A stretch of 64,000 nt of DNA from Stenocarpella maydis (lineage: Eukaryota; Ascomycota; Sordariomycetes; Diaporthales; Diaporthaceae): contig NQMI01000029.1 of the NCBI GenBank assembly GCA_002270565.1, positions 218,521 through 282,520 of the forward strand, in the 5' to 3' direction. Both the position numbers and the translations under genes were made by a program. The notes under the pieces are model-generated. The model made no database searches, was not told where the DNA came from, and saw only the letters and a list, made by a program, of their open reading frames with translations. Positions 1 through 10,649 of the stretch are shown piece after piece (within the stretch, counting starts at the first letter, position 1; the number at the start of each line of letters is the position of its first letter).

Positions 1-1264
1 ACTAGTGGTGTGCAATGAAAACGGACGGAAGTCTCGACAAAGGAAAAGAAATAAACGGAGGAGGATGTCGAGATAGAGAGCCTGTGGGCTCTTTGTTTTT
101 CTTACTTGATGACGTTGCCATGCCAAAAAAATACCCCCTACTCAGTCCCCTTGCAGGCTAGCTTTCCCTTTTTTTTTTTCTTATTAGAAATAAACAATCA
201 AAGAGCACATCGAATGGCGGCGTTCCAGAGAGTGAATTTTCACGTTGGTTACGCCGCTTTTCCCTAGCTCTGCGTATGCGTGAGGATTCAATGAATCGCG
301 AAGGGATGGTGCTGATAGGAGGTGGAAGCGTGAGGTATACTAAGACGAAGGACTGTGTGACCTCTTCACTAATTATACATGAAAAAGAAAGGGTTATTTC
401 TCTCGGCTGACACATGTCTCCGCAGCTGTGTGTAAAGGGGCCATGCTTGATGGGTGGTTTAGGACGTGGGACAAATGCAAGAGAAGATTTGCGCCTTGCC
501 TGGGCTGATGCTCTCCCCAAAGGTGATAACAGCTAGGTTCAGCTGGTAACCCATAAGTCTCACGCCACGGTCCTCGGGAGGCACCACAATCACACACACA
601 CACACAAGTTGCGTTCTTTCTCAAAGAGAGACAGTGTTGAATGACGGCGATGGCCGTGTTTCCCCCCCCCCGGTCATAACGCCATTTTCCCCTTTGTCAT
701 TTGAATACCTCCAGCCGGTCATCCAGACCAGATCCGAGGTGGTGTTGGTGTCTCATGCAAAACATGAGGAGGGGGTGAGAGGAAAGGAGAAAAGGTTATG
801 TAACACGTGAATTCATCTCGCAGCCCCATTCTGGGGAGAGATGAGAGTTCCAAGCAGCCCCCGGTTTGAGCCCTGCCCACCACGCAGAGCAGGCCCTAGT
901 CTTATTGTACACGCACGTGGGAGAAAAAAAAAACTCGTGGCCACTCCCCGTTTCGTCGTCAATCCGTCTCCCCCGAGAACAAAGTTGCTGTTGCATTTGT
1001 GCGGCCAACGTCTCGTGAAAAGTGTACCCTTCCTCAGATGCAATTCAAGACTCTATGCAAGTGTGTGTGGCGAGTGAGGAAAACCAGACCGAACCGTTCC
1101 GTAAACCGAGGATGATTTTTTGTACAGTTGCGAACAGTGCGTTTCGAGCTGTCTCTTGAGGCTTCACCAGAGCGGCCCTCAAGTTATGCCGACGGCTGTT
1201 CCTTAGGTCGTATCTCGTGGCGCTCGATGAGCGAAGAAGGAAGAAAATCCCAGCAGAGAACCGC
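1..1264. other. Intergenic stretch 3' of tom22
   Basis: No open reading frame here resembles a known family. The stretch holds a (CA)8 microsatellite at 591-606, a C-run near 661-670 and mixed-composition DNA. The part nearest 1264 is probably the 3' UTR of tom22, which is transcribed towards it. Confidence 0.5.
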
Positions 1265-2023
1265 TCACAGTCCGGCGGCCTTGACCTTGACACCGCCCTC
1301 CTTGCCGAGAGCCTGTCCGACGACGTCGGCGGTGCTACCACCCTCGCCGCCCGCACCACCACCGGCGGTGAGGACGTCGGCGCCCATCTCGCGCATGCGG
1401 GCCTCCTGCTCCATGGCGATGACCTGCTGCTCCTCGGCCCAGCACAGGGCAAAGGGCACGCCGATGAGCAGCGCCGAGACGGAGATGGACCACATGGAGC
1501 GGCCGGCGAAGAAGATGACGCCCTTGACGACGCGGTGGGCGGCCTGGTACTTGTTCCAGAACCAGGCGCGGGTGGTCGCCGGGATGATGTCGCGCAGGGC
1601 CGAGATGCGCTCGGCGAGGGTCTCTTGGGCCGGGTCGTAGTCGGAGTCGTTGGAGATTTCCGAGTCTGTTGCGGTGGGGGTTTAGTATCTGGGGAATTCA
1701 TATGAATGGGAGGGCTTGAGGGAGATTGAAAGGTGTTTGGCGTCGAGAGAGGGCCGTGGTGAGGCTGCACCGGCGGTTTAAGGCAGCGGGTGCGACGAGG
1801 GATGGTGATGCTTTTCAATTTTTTGGCCGATTGCGTCACACGTGCAACGGTCGCGCAGAGGCGGGCGCCAGGGTATGTAAAGAAGGGCGAAGAAAAGCAA
1901 TGCAATTAGAAGAGGAAAAGAAGAAAAAAACATACCAGTATCTGTGTAGTCGCCGTCGTCCTCCACAGGGCCCTCCTGGGCGTGCTGGAAGTGCTCGTCC
2001 TCTACCTCGACAAGCTGCACCAT
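1265..2023 (-). CDS. tom22: Mitochondrial import receptor subunit Tom22
   Basis: Central receptor of the TOM complex in the outer mitochondrial membrane; it hands precursors from Tom20/Tom70 to the Tom40 pore. Two exons, 2023-1936 and 1665-1265, join through a GTATGT...AACAG intron to give 162 residues; fungal Tom22 proteins are about 150-165. The start MVQLVEVEDEHFQ and the following acidic, cytosol-facing stretch (DYTDTDSEIS across the splice) are the Tom22 signature. A single membrane segment follows (about SVSALLIGVPFALCW). The tail facing the intermembrane space carries MEQEARMREMGADVLTAGG, also typical. The frame stays open for 105 codons upstream of this ATG, so a longer acidic N terminus is possible, but the chosen start matches the family. 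Recognition is from memory of the family. Confidence 0.93.
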
Positions 2024-4169
2024 CTTGGCTTCTGCCTCAAAGTCGTCGATGGAGTCGTAGTCGGAAACGCCGTCGTCGGTCTCGACGTCGACAGTGCTTG
2101 CCGCAGGCACTGGCTGCTGCGGGGCCGTCTGCTTGATTTGGGGGAGGTTCAAGAGAGGGAACTGGCGCAGGTGGCTGATTGCGACTTCGAAGAGGGTTGG
2201 GGAGCAGATCAGGACGGCGAGTGGTCGAGGTTGACGGGGAGGTTGGCGAGGCGGTAGGTCAAGCTCCCGCCGAAAGTTCTTGAGGCTAAAGTCCATCTTT
2301 GCCTGCGCACGGACCAAGAGGACCCAGGGCAGAAACAAAGGCGGGTGCTAACGAGACGCTGGGCGTGTGTTTATGAAGGCTGGCAAAAGTGGTGATAAGT
2401 TCCCGACGAGTCTTGCAGGGTGGTTAGCTTTCACGACACTAGCAAAGAAAGCCACTGGCGACCAGGCGGACGACCAAGCGGACGACTAAGCAGAGCTTCA
2501 TCCACGACATGCAAAGGGGCATAGCCATACCGGCCTGTGTCCTAAGTACCTGCATTGTCACGAGGCTCAATTCCAGTGAGCCTGTATACTGTCACGAAGG
2601 ATACCTACAGACAGAATGCAAACAGCCCAAATATAGCTGTGTCTGGCGAACACCTCACCACATTATCTCTGAACTTCAAGAAATATTTCAGACTAGCCGC
2701 AGAAATACTGCTACTGAGAGCCGACAATGCGAACCGGACAGATAAAGCTCTCTCGGGCAGACTCATCGAAGAGATTATTCACTCTTTTGGGAGCCAGGCC
2801 CAAAGAGCCAGTGCAAGTAGTTACGGGCCCTGGTTGGTAGAGTTTTTTTTCGCCGTCTTCAGTAGGATTAAGGTCCTCGTGGGGATGTCCACGGGTCCAT
2901 CTCTGATGTCAACAACAGTATACGGCCAGACATACAATCTTAAGGCAGGTATAGTAAATGTACCTATACTGCTGCCTGAAACTTTATCATTTAAAAACTT
3001 ACAGGAGGGAACGGTAAGATAACCCCCCTGAATTGATACTAGTAACTCAATGTGTGCCTGAGAGGTGTTGCGGTAAGGAACGCCAGATGCAGATCCGCAC
3101 AACCCACAGCAGAGTATTTCTTGTTGTCACTCTTGCTTAATCCCAATGTTCTAAAGGATCTCTCGCGTGGCTCGTTTTCGGGAACACAAATCCAATCACA
3201 GTGAAACACATTGGAGAACGGATTCGTAGTTGTTAAACTTGAAGCTACAATCACGCCTCGAGGCCGCCTCGCTGGCACTTGAGGCCAGAAAGGCCAACCG
3301 GCTCGTGGTTCGACTACTCTGGACTGCGAGGACCCCACATGTCAGAGCCCAAGACCCTGGCTGCTGAACAGGCTTTTGACCTAAAGTTACCCTCTGACAC
3401 GGTCGCTTGGACACTGGCGCCCTTTACTGGCAAAGGACTCGCTAATGGATGGCCCATGCGAAGCTGGTTGGTGGACTGACGACCGAGAGGTCGAGGTTGC
3501 AAGACAGGAAGAAGATCCGTTCCCGTGGAGCAAGCTCAGAAAGCATAATCTCAGTCAGGTCGGTTGTGTGGGGTCTACCTGTCCTTTTGGCGCCAAGAAT
3601 CATAAGCTGTAAAGCGAGGCCTTGGATGAGGACGTGGCACAACAGAAGGCGAGAGGATATGATGAAGGACACTGGAAAAGGGTTGACCCAAAAAAGCTCC
3701 CATGGTGGACTGGGAGGACCACCACCTTGGCGAACAATCCCAAAGCAGATAATCCGCCTTGAGTGTGGGAGATTCAAGGAAACATCAGAACATCAGTCTA
3801 GACTCTAGATATATATTAACTATGTGTAACATGAGCCCATCAACAGCTCAGCTCACGCCCCGTTCCAAGCTCATGCCTATGCTGGGAGGGGGAAAACAGG
3901 AACCCGTATTGCTACAGCCGAAGGAAGTGCTTCGGTCAAAGTCTAAAGAAGCGTGCAAAGCCATGATGAACCCCAGTCGCTATGCAATGAACAGAGCCCA
4001 GCCAGGTGGATATAAAGACTTGACAGGGATTCGGGCTGGGCCAAGACCATTCAACACAAAATAACAGGCAATCCTCCAAAGCACCACCGTGAGGATGGAC
4101 GGCATCTGGATGGAGGCCACGCATACACACACGCAACACCACCCTGGATCAGCTACCCCCCTGCCCATC
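2024..4169. other. Intergenic region between tom22 and nha1
   Basis: The first ~300 bases are the tom22 leader, with frame open in phase with the gene. Beyond that I see no recognisable gene. An open frame on + at 2555-3022 (155 codons) has no motif I know and no splice context, and I do not call it. The end near 4169 should carry the 3' UTR of nha1. Confidence 0.45.
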
Positions 4170-7100
4170 TTACTTGCGCCCCCGCTCCGGCTCGGCAAAC
4201 CTGATGCCGCGCCGCGCAGGGGGCACCCGTGGCGTGTCGTCGTCGTCGCTGTCCTCGCCGTCCGCCCCGCCGCCCGCCCCGAGCGCGGCCTCCCGGCGCC
4301 GCCTCTCGGCGGGGGTCTCGGCCGACTCGCCCCCCTCGTCGTCGGACCCGAGCCCCTTGAGCACCGCGAGCCTGCGGCGCCGCTCGACTGCCGTTTCCGG
4401 CTCGTCGTGGCTCGGCGCGTCTGAGCTGCGCCGCCGGTCTTCCTCCTCGTCGTCGTCGTCGGCGGCGGCGGCCATGTTGTGGCCCGGCGAAATATTGCCG
4501 GACGAAGACGAGCCGGGCGGGGAGGCGCGGCGCGGCGCGGCCGCGGCCTTGGAGGAGCTCTCGTGCGACGTGCTGTTTCCTGACGGGTCGTCGCGCGACT
4601 GCAGCCCGCTCGCCATGGCGGCTGCTTGCGGGGACGCCCCGGAGGGCGCCTTCTGCTGCCGCGAGGAGCTGCCGGCGGCGGGATGCGGCGGGCTGATGGC
4701 CTGGCCGCGGGCGGACTTGGGCTCCGCGCCCGCGGTGCCGGGCGTGGTGGCCTCCTGCTTGGCCAGCGTCTTGACGCGCTCCGAGGCGGTGGACTGGTCG
4801 ATGACCTCGCGCCGCGTGCTCTTGTCCAGCTTGCGCATCTCGGAGATGAAGTTGTCCTTGGTCATGCGCTTGCCTACCCCGTCGATCGTGAACCGGATGT
4901 GCAGGTCGTCCTCCTTCTCCTGTTCGGCCACGTTCTTCTTCTTCTCCTTGTGCGCCTCGCCGCCCCGCCCTCCTAGGGCCTCGACCCACGTCGGCCTCCG
5001 CCCCAAGCCGGGCTTGCTGTCCGACCTGGGCCGGCCTTGAGACGCTTCGGGGGCCACAGCGCTAGACACGCCGGCTTCATCTGGCTTCGGTGTGCCCTTG
5101 ATCAGGCCGCCCATGCCCATGTACTTGAGGCCCTGGCTCACAGCGCCGCCGCCCTCGGCCTTCTGGGGTGGAAGTTCGTACTTCTTGACGACCTCGCCAT
5201 CCTCGTCCTCGACGATGATCGTGTTGCCGAACTGGTACGCGCGGGCTGGCTCGTGGCGACGCTCATTCTTCTGCTTGTCCCTCCGCTTCTGCAGCTCCTC
5301 ATCGCGCCATTCGCCGAGCCTCTTCTTCAGCCCGTCGTAGGTCCATTGAGACGGCCCTGCCTCTTTCTCCAGCTTCTCTTTCAGGTGTTGGAGCTTGTGA
5401 TCCTTGTATTCCTCCTCGACCGGGGCCTCGACGGCGATCACGTCACCGTCGTGGTTCTCAACGACAATGTGGTCGCCTTCGTCATATACCTCAACCTCCG
5501 ATTGTCTGTTGTGAGAACCGCCTACCCCTCCCGTGCGTCCACGGCCTGCTGCTTCCTGGCTGGCCTCTTTCTCTAATTCTTTCTCGGCTTCGTCCTCGGC
5601 CCTATCTATAGCAGCGCGTTTCTCAGGATCCTCCATGGTCGAGCCTCTGCGAGACGCCGTGGGGGTCTCCTTGTCCTGGTCGGCTGGCGATTGGCTGTCG
5701 CGCAGAGTTGCCGATGTCTGCTCGCTTTGGCTCCGCCGTTGCGGGAAGATAGCCGACTGACTCACGGGCCCGCCGGGGCCAATGCCGTCATCCCACTTCT
5801 TTCTCCGTCTGCGTGCTGCAAGTGAGGATGTGCGGCTGCCCTGTCGGCTGGGCTGATCTTCCTCCCTTTGGCGCCTCAAGAAGTTGCCAGGATAGCCAAT
5901 GGGAGGCAATGTTCCTGGGGGATAGTCAGGCGACTTGAGATCATCGCCCTCAGTGTCAGACATGGTCCTGGCTTGCGATTTGGACTGGGATGAAATCCTG
6001 GGTAGCCTGTTCATCCAAGATGGTCCATCCTCGGGGGCGGTCGTGTAGGACATGGTGATAGTCAGGGTGTTAATCCGCTTGCCGAGGGTGAAGACGGCTA
6101 CAGAGGAGCCGTGGACTATGATAGACGAAATGACCAAGAAGGTGACAATCGGCCACACGAGAGTGAGCAGGTGGAAATGCGGCGTGTTTGGATCAGTCGG
6201 CACGTCAGACAGAGGCACGGGCTCGTCATGTTCCAGCTCACCACGTGCGAGAATGGCGACGAAGATGGCGCCGACTCCGATGGGGCCGAAGTGCCCGGCA
6301 AACAAGGCCTCACGCCAGGTTTTTATGTCTGGGATCAACGGCTTCAGGGCCATCATGACGGGTATGCGGCGGAAGAAGATGACGAATATCGCTATAACGA
6401 CGAGCCTCCACGGCGTCAAGCCCAGGGCCGCGCTGTTGTACTGCTCCCATGGGATGATGGTACCGAAGTAGACGAAGTACGCCAGGTTGATGAGCAAGTC
6501 GATGACGTTTGACACGTGAGACTCCTCGGTCTTGTTCGTAAACCAACCGTCGTTGGAGAATCCCACACCGCACGCAAAACCGACCAGGAGATCATCAACG
6601 CCCAGGATGCTGCCGGAACCAGCGCACCATAGAGCCAGCACAAAGTAGAAGACGAGGAAACTCTCCCGGTCGATCAGGTCGTGCTTCTCAGCGTACTTGA
6701 TGCCGTGACGGGCGAAGTAGCCTATGAGGAAGCCATACACGGCACCAAATATACACTCATAGAGAATGGTGTACACAATCCAGTGGAAAGTGACTTCCCT
6801 GGCTGAGAGGTTGTCCTGGATCAGGTAGATGGCGAGATAAACGAATGGGAAGGCCATGCCGTCGTTGCAGCCCGACTCGGCAGACAGCAGATCTCGCAAA
6901 TGCTTGGGCACGCGCTTAGCGAACTTTCCCTTACCAACGACAGAGGATGCAAGGACGGGATCGGTAGCAGTCACGCAGGCTGCGACGACCAGGCTCTCGA
7001 GCCAGTTGATGGTGGGCACCATCCACCAGACAAACAGGCTGGTGATGAGCCAGCCGAAGGTCATGACCGGGATGAGGAGGAAGACGACGGATTTCCAGTG

Positions 7101-7391
7101 CTTCTCCATGTAGAACTTGGGCAGTTCGACGCCGACGGCGAAACACTGGACGACCAAGACGATGCGGGAGAACTCGATGGTCACGATGTCGACACTGCCC
7201 CATGACTGGGGATTTATGAGATTGGCGGCATGAGGCCCGAATATGATGCCACAGAGGGTGGCGACGGTTGCTTCACCAATGTAGGCGCGCTCCTTGATCA
7301 CAGAGGAGCAGAGCATGAACAAGCTGGTGAAGCCACCGAGGATGATATACACCAAGTGCGGCTTGGTGATGGATAGGTGGTCCCAAGCCAT
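4170..7391 (-). CDS. nha1: Plasma-membrane Na+/H+ antiporter, Nha1/Sod2 type
   Basis: Exports Na+ (and usually K+) in exchange for protons at the plasma membrane, giving salt tolerance and pH control. One uninterrupted 1073-codon frame starting MAWDHLSITKPHLVYIILGG. Residues ~10-430 form about a dozen hydrophobic segments of the CPA1 cation/proton antiporter fold. They include the TDPVLASSVVGKGKF loop and the SAESGCNDGMAFPF motif, whose Asn-Asp pair is the ion-binding site in this family. The remaining ~640 residues are a hydrophilic, charged cytosolic tail rich in E/D/K/R and low-complexity Ser/Ala, as in fungal Nha1 proteins, where the tail is regulatory. Its GC-rich, repetitive codons produce long shadow frames on both strands at 4150-5600. 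No intron is needed. Function is from family knowledge; exact ion preference cannot be read here. Confidence 0.93.
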   Translation of the reverse strand: MAWDHLSITKPHLVYIILGGFTSLFMLCSSVIKERAYIGEATVATLCGIIFGPHAANLINPQSWGSVDIVTIEFSRIVLVVQCFAVGVELPKFYMEKHWKSVVFLLIPVMTFGWLITSLFVWWMVPTINWLESLVVAACVTATDPVLASSVVGKGKFAKRVPKHLRDLLSAESGCNDGMAFPFVYLAIYLIQDNLSAREVTFHWIVYTILYECIFGAVYGFLIGYFARHGIKYAEKHDLIDRESFLVFYFVLALWCAGSGSILGVDDLLVGFACGVGFSNDGWFTNKTEESHVSNVIDLLINLAYFVYFGTIIPWEQYNSAALGLTPWRLVVIAIFVIFFRRIPVMMALKPLIPDIKTWREALFAGHFGPIGVGAIFVAILARGELEHDEPVPLSDVPTDPNTPHFHLLTLVWPIVTFLVISSIIVHGSSVAVFTLGKRINTLTITMSYTTAPEDGPSWMNRLPRISSQSKSQARTMSDTEGDDLKSPDYPPGTLPPIGYPGNFLRRQREEDQPSRQGSRTSSLAARRRRKKWDDGIGPGGPVSQSAIFPQRRSQSEQTSATLRDSQSPADQDKETPTASRRGSTMEDPEKRAAIDRAEDEAEKELEKEASQEAAGRGRTGGVGGSHNRQSEVEVYDEGDHIVVENHDGDVIAVEAPVEEEYKDHKLQHLKEKLEKEAGPSQWTYDGLKKRLGEWRDEELQKRRDKQKNERRHEPARAYQFGNTIIVEDEDGEVVKKYELPPQKAEGGGAVSQGLKYMGMGGLIKGTPKPDEAGVSSAVAPEASQGRPRSDSKPGLGRRPTWVEALGGRGGEAHKEKKKNVAEQEKEDDLHIRFTIDGVGKRMTKDNFISEMRKLDKSTRREVIDQSTASERVKTLAKQEATTPGTAGAEPKSARGQAISPPHPAAGSSSRQQKAPSGASPQAAAMASGLQSRDDPSGNSTSHESSSKAAAAPRRASPPGSSSSGNISPGHNMAAAADDDDEEEDRRRSSDAPSHDEPETAVERRRRLAVLKGLGSDDEGGESAETPAERRRREAALGAGGGADGEDSDDDDTPRVPPARRGIRFAEPERGRK

Positions 7392-10300
7392 GTTGGCGGC
7401 TCAAGGTCGGGGACCTGTGGGGAAGGGTTTGTTGATGTCCGGTAAGCCAGACCAGGCTCAAGGCACGGCTCACTATGAGAGGCGTCAGAGGCGGAGGCTG
7501 TCGTCGTGGAGGTGCGTCAGCCGGAGAGAGTGTCCTGCAGCGGGCTTGCGACTCCCCAGTCGATCGATCGTGGCCCAAATCCGAAGGTCTGTCGATACAT
7601 GAAAATCGCAAACAGATGGCCCGGCGGGATGAAATATGCTTCTGTGAGGCGAGCCAGACCGCGCGAGCCCTAACTAACCACAAGGTACTTGTCGCGGGGG
7701 ACAGCTAGTAACAAGATGCTACAGCGGCGTCATCTAGTTCGGGAGCGATGGTTCGCGGGTTGAGTATGGTCGAGCCGGATGGTTGACTTTTGACTCGACT
7801 TGCTCGTCGTGGGATTGGCGGAGCAGCAGCAACAACACCACCAACAACAAGAAAGGGAAAAAAAAGCACACTGCGCTGTGACGTCGGCCTAAGTATGTAG
7901 TCTGATAATGGCCGGTTAAAATGATCCGGTCCCGATAGAAGAATGTTTTTTTTTTTTTTTGGGGGGGGGGGGTCTGGCGTCGAGATATGGAGAGAGGAAC
8001 CCTCGGTTGGGCTGACTGTGTAGAGGGACGAAAGAGTGTGTCCTCACCTACTAGTATATGAACAGAGAGGCCAAACTGAAATCAACAGTCAGACAGCGAG
8101 AGACGGAGAGAGAAAAACCTAGTCCTCGCCGTTGCCCATGCGTTTTCTTGTCAAGGTTCTTGTCTGGTTCTCTTGCCATTTATTAGCTGCATGTTATTGA
8201 TTATTTTAGTGGCAGCGGATGGGGCTAAAGCAGGGTGAGGACCCGACCGCCACGGGAGCTGCAAGCAGGGTGGCCCCTGAACAATGCTCCACAGCGGCAG
8301 GTCTTCCCACCTCATCCCACGAGGCGACGCACATTGGGCCGATAAGCATTCACACGATGGGGGGAGGTGAGCATGCTGGCATGCTGCCCTTTCTCGCCGT
8401 AGTGTAGTGTGCAAAGCTGCAAGGGAGGTTGATCCATTTCACAGCGAGGCCAGCCGGTGCCGCATCTCGGGTCCGCAGAGATGAAGCAACACCATCAGTG
8501 TCGCCCAACGTCCAGCACTGGGCCATTATACTACACTAGGCCCAGGCCGTCCCTGGAATCCACAAACGCCTTGGTTGTTGGGCTGAGTCTCGGAAGTCCG
8601 TGTACCAACGGTGACGGATCGCGAGGACCTGTGGGGCCCCAGCACAAGCGAGAAGCGTCCATCCTGTGGGATCACCTCTTGTGGTGAACAAGCAGACAAG
8701 CAGCCTCTTGTTGGTCCCAGCCGTTCTAAAAGAAGCCACCTCCCAGCTGTTCCTCCCTGCGGCGTGGTACAGGACCATGTTCACTCGATGTCTATCTATA
8801 TCTCGGCGCCGCTCTTTTTACCCGTTGGAACGAACGTGCCCCAGGCACGACATTGTTAGCCTTCAGCGCACAGGTAGCACTGCGGCTCCAATCATAGGAC
8901 GTGCTCGACCGTTTAGAGTTAGTCCTGCAAAGGCACTCCAGAAGGCTCTGGATATCGGCATGGGCGTCCATGTTCGTCGAGGGCCCCGGATCCCCGGATC
9001 CAGCCTTGAGCCACGCTGGGCCCTTCTGCACCAAGCCAAGCACTGACTGACTCCACAAGGGGCCCCCCGGTTCTGCACCCGAAGGCCAGAGCTCTGGAGT
9101 CTGGACGGCAAAGCAGTTCCACACGGCAAAAATCTGATCGCATTCACGATTGATTGCATGGTGAGACTCTGCCGGCCTGCCAGCCAGCAACCAGCCTGCC
9201 TGCCCAGGCCTGAACCCTCGTGACCGCACGAGTCGTTTCCCTCTGCCATCACCCCGCCGCCCCGCCATACGGCCAGAGGCGATCGACGGGCAGCAAAACG
9301 TCACAAACGGGTCCAGAGACCCACCGGGCTGCCAGGACACCGCCTCTGCCTCGCTCTGTGGCCGAACGCCTGATTGTCTGATTGTGTTGTCCCGTTCGTC
9401 TGTCAGTCCTGCCAGCCTGCTAGACCTGGGCCGGGTCTAAGCCTCTCGGCGCAGACTTGGCAAGCTGGGCAGACGTATGTGATTGATTGATGAGGCGGCC
9501 AGCCGAGCCCTTTTGTGTGCCTCTCGCCAGGTGATTACGGAGTACATGGTATGCTAATTACACAGCACGCTGCGCGCAAGCCCGGGTCCTGGACTGCGGA
9601 AGCTTTTTGCGTTGAGGTGAGCACGCGCAGGGCCGCAGGCTCTTCTAGTGTACGAGCGGACTGCCCGAGCGGCCCCACATGATGAGTCCCTCTCGACTGC
9701 AGCTTCGGTCTCGGAAGAGGTTGAGAGGTGCCGCCTCAACCAGGGATGGCAAAATAGTGGGTTTTGGCACCCCTCTGGCAGCCCGCCGGCCCATACGATA
9801 CGATTGGATTGCTGAATCCCTCTGCTCGGGAATGGTAGGCTAGGTTTGGTGATTGTCAGGATATCTGTGCGAAGAGACAGACGATGTGGATATCAATGTT
9901 TTGGCCTGCTTCAGTTGCTCTAGTCTGCCAGCCTGGATGGCTCCTCTGGCAGATCAAAGCCAGCAAGCACCTCGGAGCATTGCCAGCGTTCCCCTGGTAT
10001 GGATTTAGACTCGAGCTCCGAGGAGGCTGAGGAGGCCGAGGAGAAAGGTATTTCATGAGCTCCAGCCGCGTCCGAAATGATGGCTGGATGAGCGTTACCG
10101 TGCCAGCATGGCTTTCTTGCACCCCATGCAGCAGCTCCTACATACAGCACCGAAAGTTGCCCAGGCGGTTGGTTATTACTGAGGTGCCGTCAATTCGTTT
10201 TGCGCGTTGACCATGGATGGCGGCGGCATGAATAATACGACATTGGACTATGTTCTCAGCCCCGCTGTTTGTTTCCGTCTATACACGTAGCCCCTGCCCC

Positions 10301-10511
10301 TTCTTATCTAATCGACCTCTCCAAGTCGCGTCAAACGCACGGCAGGGGTGACGCGCTGCCAATCCACGAGGTGCTGCTACGATCCAAACTCTAAGCCGGC
10401 TGCAGCAGGACCGAGCGAGCATCTTCGAGGGCCGAGCAGCAGGACCGAAGCATGCAGCCACAACACGACTTCCCTACCTGACCCACTTCGCCAGTTCACT
10501 CACCTCGCTGC
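7392..10511. other. Intergenic region between nha1 and pif1
   Basis: Head-to-head spacer of about 3 kb containing both promoters. It has a T-run followed by a G-run at about 7945-7971 just upstream of nha1, and CT/GC-mixed DNA. Small frames at 8600-9340 and 9850-10150 show no family resemblance. Nothing else is supportable. Confidence 0.45.
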
Positions 10512-10649
10512 ATGACTGCAGGTGTGTCCGGTGTCCTCCTCCCCCTTCGATCTCTGAGTCGGCTGAGGACTGGGACCTGGCCCGCGACTGTCGTCCGTGT
10601 CGCCTCACAGCCACATGCCGCTGACCAACTCCACTCACCACTGCCCACC

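Noticed and set aside
2555..3022. 155-codon + frame in the tom22-nha1 spacer
   Set aside because: No recognisable domain, irregular composition and no splice partner.
4153..5576. Long ORFs on both strands over the nha1 tail
   Set aside because: Shadow frames of a GC-rich low-complexity coding region.
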